Source: a virus. From it: a stretch of 47,909 bases of DNA. Each line of letters begins with the position of its first letter. Within the stretch, counting starts at the first letter, position 1. Shown in pieces: positions 45,368 through 47,909 of the stretch. Under the pieces are notes generated by a model. It had not been told where the DNA came from, made no database searches, and saw nothing but the letters and a program-made list of their open reading frames with translations. The position numbers and the translations under genes are program-made. The stretch is from positions 1-47,909 of IMG/VR virus record IMGVR_UViG_3300042507_005008; one strand, written 5' to 3'.

Positions 45368-45387
45368 GTTGTTACACTATTTGTCAA
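45360..45387 (-). promoter_or_regulatory. Leftward promoter TTGACA-N16-TATTAT of the late region
   Basis: TTGACA on the bottom strand at 45387-45382, 16-base spacer, TATTAT at 45365-45360, then the 49-residue gene start 38 bases on. The -35 hexamer is the sigma70 consensus. It is the first promoter of the leftward block and overlaps the palindrome. Confidence 0.7.
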
Positions 45388-45406
45388 CTTAAATAAGGAA
45401 AAAATT

Positions 45407-45625
45407 ATGGCTAACTACAAAAAGTGGTCAAACGAAGAGATGGAATTTATAAAGAATAATCACGGGGTTGTGCGAGATGAGGAACTTGCTGTTAAGCTTA
45501 GTCAAATGACCGGGCAAAATGTTACAACGGCCATGATCAGACGACAAAGGCGAAAGCTAAGTCTCAAAAAGAGTCGAGGCAGACCAAAGAAGCAAGGCAT
45601 CTTAGCATCAAATAATCAAAACTGA
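45407..45625 (+). CDS. Small DNA-binding protein (Myb/HTH-like with AT-hook)
   Basis: A 72-residue basic protein. Residues about 7-52 (WSNEEMEFIKNNHG, DEELAVKLSQMTG, VTTAMIRRQRRKL) resemble a SANT/Myb or helix-turn-helix fold, with the conserved Trp near the start. Residues 54-62 carry KKSRGRPKK, whose RGRP core is the AT-hook motif that binds the minor groove of AT-rich DNA. It is the first rightward gene after the strand switch, with a good ribosome site and an upstream palindrome. A regulator or nucleoid-type role, possibly auto-regulation, is inferred. Confidence 0.7.
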   Translation: MANYKKWSNEEMEFIKNNHGVVRDEELAVKLSQMTGQNVTTAMIRRQRRKLSLKKSRGRPKKQGILASNNQN

Positions 45626-45702
45626 TAGATTATAAAGACTATTCAGGGGCCATCTGTGAGGTTTAGGTGATACATTTATGGTATGTGTCGCTTACTGTTT
45701 AT

Positions 45703-45721
45703 GCCCTCCGGGCGGCTTTTT
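45703..45721 (+). terminator. Candidate rightward terminator
   Basis: GCCC-TCC-GGGC hairpin at 45703-45713 followed by GGC and five T residues, 80 bases beyond the Myb-like stop. Stem is only four pairs, so strength is uncertain. Confidence 0.5.
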
Positions 45722-45751
45722 GAGATTTATTCTCAATAACGGCACAAAACG

Positions 45752-45776
45752 AAAAAACCCCCCATAGGTGGGGGAT
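45752..45776 (-). terminator. GC hairpin with A/T tail, possible leftward terminator
   Basis: CCCCC and GGGGG pair around CATAGGT, next to an A6 tract on the left; on the bottom strand this reads hairpin then T6, a normal terminator. It would stop antisense transcription entering from the right. The inner 14 bases CCCCATAGGTGGGG occur again in inverted orientation at 47153-47166. Confidence 0.5.
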
Positions 45777-45829
45777 AGCCGCAGCAAATAGTATGCCACA
45801 AAAAATCTTTTTTTCTCTAATTTTTTTTC

Positions 45830-45857
45830 TTGCAATTGCCGATACTATTTGTAGAAT
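45830..45857 (+). promoter_or_regulatory. Repeated promoter P1
   Basis: TTGCAA (45830-45835), 16-base spacer, TAGAAT (45852-45857). A T-rich tract precedes it and GCAAATAGTATGCCA lies upstream. Drives the 73-residue gene. Confidence 0.7.
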
Positions 45858-45885
45858 GATGGAAACGAAAGAGAAGGGTAGAAAA

Positions 45886-46107
45886 ATGTTGACGATTGCA
45901 AAGATTCAAAATTGTGTTCAAAAGATTTTTGGCGACGAGTCGCATAACGTGCGAATCGTACACGCCGGAAACATGTTCAAAATCGAGATTCGGAATAGGA
46001 TCCATGACGGGGTGTGGATTCGTTCCGAAAATATGATGGAAGAAAAAATCAACGATATTTTCTACGATTATTGTATCGAAAATGCCGATTGGATGGGGAT
46101 TTCATAA
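45886..46107 (+). CDS. Small early-type protein, 73 residues
   Basis: Start ATG 45886 is chosen because the longer in-frame ORF would begin upstream of the promoter; AGAGAAGGG lies before it. Sequence MLTIAKIQNCVQKIFGDESH, then RIVHAGNMFKIEIRNR, WIRSENMMEEKINDIFYDYC and a final ENADWMGIS. It has a beta hairpin and a C-terminal helix by eye. No family was recognised. Being under an early-type repeated promoter, it may be a host-takeover protein. Confidence 0.65.
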   Translation: MLTIAKIQNCVQKIFGDESHNVRIVHAGNMFKIEIRNRIHDGVWIRSENMMEEKINDIFYDYCIENADWMGIS

Positions 46108-46191
46108 TAGGTAAGATGGGCGGATTAGCTAATCTGCTCGGGCAGCAAATATTGTGCCACAAAAAACAAAAAGATTTTCTATTTTTTTTTC

Positions 46192-46219
46192 TTGCGTTGG
46201 CCGATAAGTAATGTAGAAT
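46192..46219 (+). promoter_or_regulatory. Repeated promoter P2
   Basis: TTGCGT (46192-46197), 16-base spacer, TAGAAT (46214-46219), with GCAAATATTGTGCCAC and a nine-T tract upstream. Drives the 113-residue gene. The -35 deviates most from the consensus of the five copies. Confidence 0.65.
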
Positions 46220-46261
46220 GATTGAAACGGAACGATAAGACTAGAAAAAAGGAAAAGTAAA

Positions 46262-46603
46262 ATGGCTATCTTTACTCGCCCCCGTGCTAATGGTGGAGTT
46301 GACGTTGTGGGAACCCGGATTGTCTGCAACTATCAGGGGTCGAAGGATCCCGCCCCTCTTCGAATTGAGGGTATCGTCAAGAGTCAACGAAAAATCGAGG
46401 GTAAGGGTAATTTGCTCGTGGTCGAGACTGCGGACGGGTTCCGGTCGATCTACTTCGAGAAGGCTACCGATGTCACGTTCACCATGGTCGAGGGTGACCC
46501 CCGCCGTCGGGTGGTTCGCAACACCGACGATGGATATGATGCGTGGAAGGATAATAACCTTGTGAAGTATGGATACGTCCCCCGATATAGGGGGCGTTGG
46601 TAG
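46262..46603 (+). CDS. Small early-type protein, SH3-like, 113 residues
   Basis: A basic 113-residue protein with GC-rich codons unlike the late genes. The central part (GIVKSQRKIEGKGNLLVVET and GFRSIYFEKATDVTF) looks like a small beta-barrel, SH3-like fold. A similar GYRSIYLDK-x-ITF block occurs in the 59-residue protein at 47672-47851, so the two are probably paralogues. The C-terminus (DAWKDNNLVKYGYVPRYRGRW) is aromatic and basic. AAAAGGAAAAG precedes the ATG. Function unknown; compact SH3-like phage proteins often bind host proteins or nucleic acid. Confidence 0.65.
   Translation: MAIFTRPRANGGVDVVGTRIVCNYQGSKDPAPLRIEGIVKSQRKIEGKGNLLVVETADGFRSIYFEKATDVTFTMVEGDPRRRVVRNTDDGYDAWKDNNLVKYGYVPRYRGRW
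46579..46596. other. CCCCC-GATATA-GGGGG stem at a gene end
   Basis: Inverted repeat of at least five GC pairs around GATATA, inside the last codons of the 113-residue gene. It could be an RNA stability or processing structure; no U tract follows. Confidence 0.5.
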
Positions 46604-46628
46604 TCGAAAAGATTTGCTGTTTTCTTTT

Positions 46629-46656
46629 CTTGCAATTGCCGATACCTAATGTAGAA
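46629..46656 (+). promoter_or_regulatory. Repeated promoter P3
   Basis: TTGCAA (46629-46634), 16-base spacer, TAGAAT (46651-46656), with TTTTCTTTTC directly upstream. Drives the 70-residue gene. Confidence 0.7.
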
Positions 46657-46682
46657 TGAGTGAAAAGAAAGAGAGAAGGAAA

Positions 46683-46895
46683 ATGAGAAAGCCCCCTAAG
46701 ATTGAAACGATAAAGGGTAAAATTAATGCCTATGCTTATAAGTGTGGGTTTACCTATCATCCCCAAGAGGATGGTACGTTCGCATTATTCGATATCCATA
46801 TGGGGTATTACGTTTGCCGTGGTTCTCATGATAGGATTGTTCAGTTTGTTGTAGATGAGTTGTGGGCTAAGTATTATAGGCTTTGCCATTCTTGA
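46683..46895 (+). CDS. Small early-type protein, 70 residues
   Basis: Start ATG 46683 follows GAGAGAAGGAAA; the earlier in-frame GTG or ATG lies in the promoter. Sequence MRKPPKIETIKGKINAYAYK, then GFTYHPQEDGTFALFDIHMG and YYVCRGSHDRIVQFVVDELW, ending AKYYRLCHS. The mixture of beta strands and a final helix suggests a compact single domain. I do not recognise the family. The next gene starts 13 bases after its stop. Confidence 0.65.
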   Translation: MRKPPKIETIKGKINAYAYKCGFTYHPQEDGTFALFDIHMGYYVCRGSHDRIVQFVVDELWAKYYRLCHS

Positions 46896-46908
46896 AAAAG
46901 GAAATACA

Positions 46909-47109
46909 ATGAACATTTCAGAAATGATCGTACGGCTTGAAGAATCGGGATGCACTGTGCAACGTGTTCCGGGAGACAACCGTACACTACACGTTGACGG
47001 TTATCACCACCCCCAAAGTAAGGGGTTGCCCGATTGGTTGTGGGACTGCCCCGGATGGGGGATATCGTCGTGCGGATGGGGTAGAGCGTTTTTGTTCAAG
47101 GCATGGTAA
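46909..47109 (+). CDS. Small early-type protein, 66 residues
   Basis: ATG 46909 has AAAGGAAA seven bases upstream. The protein begins MNISEMIVRLEESGCTVQRV, continues with VDGYHHPQSKGLPDWLWDCP and ends GWGRAFLFKAW; it is Gly/Trp-rich and unlikely to be a membrane protein. It shares the transcript of P3 with the 70-residue gene, since no promoter copy lies between them. No family recognised. Confidence 0.6.
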   Translation: MNISEMIVRLEESGCTVQRVPGDNRTLHVDGYHHPQSKGLPDWLWDCPGWGISSCGWGRAFLFKAW

Positions 47110-47270
47110 CCCCCCAATAGGGGTGTGTTACCTAATCCGGCCGGTCAGCGCACCCCACCTATGGGGTATCGACGTAAACCCTTACGGCTTAAGGACTTAC
47201 GACGAAAACGCGCCCGCAATTTTGACGTAAGTGCTTATATATCAACGACTTACGACGCATAGCAAATATC
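47110..47270. other. Non-coding spacer with short repeats and GC stems
   Basis: No convincing gene. Contains a CCCCAATAGGGG stem near 47111-47123, the inverted copy of CCCCATAGGTGGGG at 47153-47166, and two exact copies of GACTTACGACG at 47194-47204 and 47247-47257, with an inverted CGTAAGT between them at about 47226. It may be a regulatory or replication-related element; none is identified. Confidence 0.5.
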
Positions 47271-47308
47271 ATGCCAAAAAATAATTTTCTTTTTCTAATT
47301 TTTTTTTC

Positions 47309-47336
47309 TTGCAAGTACGATAATGATATGTAGAAT
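47309..47336 (+). promoter_or_regulatory. Repeated promoter P4
   Basis: TTGCAA (47309-47314), 16-base spacer, TAGAAT (47331-47336), with a nine-T tract and GCAAATATCATGCCA upstream. Drives the 76-residue gene. Confidence 0.7.
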
Positions 47337-47365
47337 AAGTGAAAAGAAAGAAAGAGAGATTGAAA

Positions 47366-47596
47366 ATGGCAAACCTGATTGTTCTGAATACTAAGGCTGA
47401 GTTGGTTGACCTTATCAACAATACGGAAATGACGACGTTTGTAAATCGTGTGGCCTTTGCCATGGATTTGCTTGACCATGTTCGTGCTAATGGTAATGAG
47501 ATTGCCATTGACGATGAGTTAGGATTTATGGATGATGGTGGATACATTCAGATTGACGATATGGGCTATGTTGTGGCCGATTTTGCAATCTGCTGA
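47366..47596 (+). CDS. Small early-type acidic protein, 76 residues
   Basis: ATG 47366 is preferred over the in-frame GTG nearer the -10. The protein is acidic: MANLIVLNTKAELVDLINNT, then TTFVNRVAFAMDLLDHVRAN, then IAIDDELGFMDDGGYIQIDD and a final GYVVADFAIC. Short helices and a final beta hairpin are likely. Highly acidic small phage proteins often mimic DNA to inhibit host enzymes, but that is only a suggestion here. Confidence 0.65.
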   Translation: MANLIVLNTKAELVDLINNTEMTTFVNRVAFAMDLLDHVRANGNEIAIDDELGFMDDGGYIQIDDMGYVVADFAIC

Positions 47597-47606
47597 TTTT
47601 CTTTTC

Positions 47607-47634
47607 TTGACAACTAAAGTTTCGAATGTAGAAT
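47607..47634 (+). promoter_or_regulatory. Repeated promoter P5
   Basis: TTGACA (47607-47612), 16-base spacer, TAGAAT (47629-47634). The -35 is the sigma70 consensus, the strongest of the five. Drives the 59-residue gene. Confidence 0.7.
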
Positions 47635-47671
47635 GTCGATATAAAGAGTAAGAAAGAAAGAGAGAAAGAAA

Positions 47672-47851
47672 ATGAACGTTGGTGATTTTATTTTCGCCGA
47701 ATATGATAACGGCGAAATTGTGAACGGTGAAGTGGTCACGGTTAGAACGTTTGGGGATCGTATGCTCTTGACGGTCAAGGCCGAACAAGGGTATCGGTCG
47801 ATCTATCTTGACAAGTGTATCACGTTTGATATGCTGGAAGCCTCTAACTGA
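47672..47851 (+). CDS. Small early-type SH3-like protein, 59 residues
   Basis: A 59-residue ORF with purine-rich AAAGAGAGAAAGAAA before ATG 47672. Sequence MNVGDFIFAEYDNGEIVNGE, then VRTFGDRMLLTVKAEQGYRS and IYLDKCITFDMLEASN. The GYRSIYLDK-x-ITF block matches GFRSIYFEK...VTF in the 113-residue protein, so they share a fold, probably a small beta-barrel. Below 60 residues, so easily missed by ORF callers. Confidence 0.65.
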   Translation: MNVGDFIFAEYDNGEIVNGEVVTVRTFGDRMLLTVKAEQGYRSIYLDKCITFDMLEASN

Positions 47852-47860
47852 AAGTGTAAT

Positions 47861-47909
47861 ATGTTGACTGTCAAGCCCGAACATTATCGTAAGACTTTCG
47901 AAGATATGA
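47861..47909 (+). CDS. Possible start of a further rightward ORF (partial)
   Basis: ATG at 47861 opens a frame that runs to the window edge (MLTVKPEHYRKTFEDM). The start LTVK-x-E echoes the LTVKAEQ segment of the preceding protein. No clear ribosome site, so a true gene is uncertain. Confidence 0.35.
   Translation, partial: MLTVKPEHYRKTFEDM

Noticed and set aside
45793-45885. Upstream extension of the 73-residue gene starting at 45793
   Set aside because: The extension covers the T-rich tract and the -35/-10 of P1, so its codons would lie mostly before the transcription start.
46123-46134. Palindrome GATTAGCTAATC before promoter P2
   Set aside because: Twelve bases perfect but short and not repeated at the other promoters; chance is likely in AT-rich DNA.
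46284-46565. Alternative rightward frame within the 113-residue gene
   Set aside because: Arg/Ser-rich +1 frame without its own ribosome site. The other frame has the AAAAGGAAAAG site and a paralogue.
46479-46766. Leftward 95-codon frame, and similar leftward frames at 46129-46329, 47189-47479 and 47519-47884
   Set aside because: They run across the repeated promoters and opposite genes that have better ribosome sites, so they are probably chance frames.
1-47909. CRISPR arrays, tRNA or rRNA genes and transposases
   Set aside because: No regularly spaced identical repeats, cloverleaf with a conserved T-loop, ribosomal core sequence or transposase motif was noticed on either strand. tRNA detection by eye is unreliable, so a dedicated scan could still find one.

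Overview
The window looks like part of a tailed double-stranded DNA phage genome (Caudoviricetes), AT-rich over most of its length. The basis is a recognisable packaging and head block: terminase large subunit with Walker A and B motifs and nuclease acidic residues, portal, a protease fused to a coiled-coil scaffold, a decoration-like protein and a major capsid protein. Very large fibre or adhesin genes built from fibronectin III, collagen-like, laminin-G-like, discoidin-like and phage-fibre repeats follow. The host cannot be read from the sequence. The mix of fibre repeats resembles phages known from aquatic metagenomes, but that is recollection, not a search result. No rRNA, tRNA, CRISPR array, integrase or transposase was seen.

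Layout. (1) 1-90: 3' end of a rightward gene whose stop overlaps the stop of the leftward block. (2) 87-17778: leftward block with a connector-like protein, a small BppU-like protein, a giant gene of about 4,713 codons, a collagen-like fibre and a FnIII/LamG-like protein, mostly with overlapping or nearly touching stop and start codons. (3) 17845-18408: leftward small gene with a Cys-containing conserved block. (4) 18472-20651: a two-gene rightward island, HAD-like protein plus sulfotransferase, inside the leftward late region. (5) 20652-34596: leftward fibre/adhesin block, including three translationally coupled paralogues with different C-termini and four large fibre proteins. (6) 34652-34683: rho-independent terminator separating fibre genes from head genes. 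(7) 34710-42084: head and packaging genes. (8) 42050-45322: ERCC4-like nuclease, HNH nuclease, GDP-mannose 4,6-dehydratase, a probable terminase small subunit, a sigma-like factor with a cysteine cluster, and a 49-codon ORF. (9) 45323-45406: divergent control region with a 17-bp palindrome lying on the leftward -10 element. (10) 45407-47909: rightward array of small genes, most preceded by one copy of a repeated promoter of the form TTGCAA-N16-TAGAAT.

A simple reading is that the right end is an early-type region of small host-interaction or regulatory genes with strong sigma70-like promoters. The left 45 kb is the late region, opening with its own sigma-like factor, then packaging, head, and finally fibres. 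Strand switching at about 45.37 kb, a palindrome over the promoter and a small DNA-binding protein transcribed divergently suggest a regulatory switch there. Tape measure, sheath/tube and lysis genes were not recognised in the window, so they presumably lie elsewhere. Genes worth particular attention are the giant fibre protein with a YadA-like stalk, the triplicated adhesin with swapped C-termini, the HAD/sulfotransferase island, the in-frame internal start that would give a free scaffold, and the reiterated promoter array.
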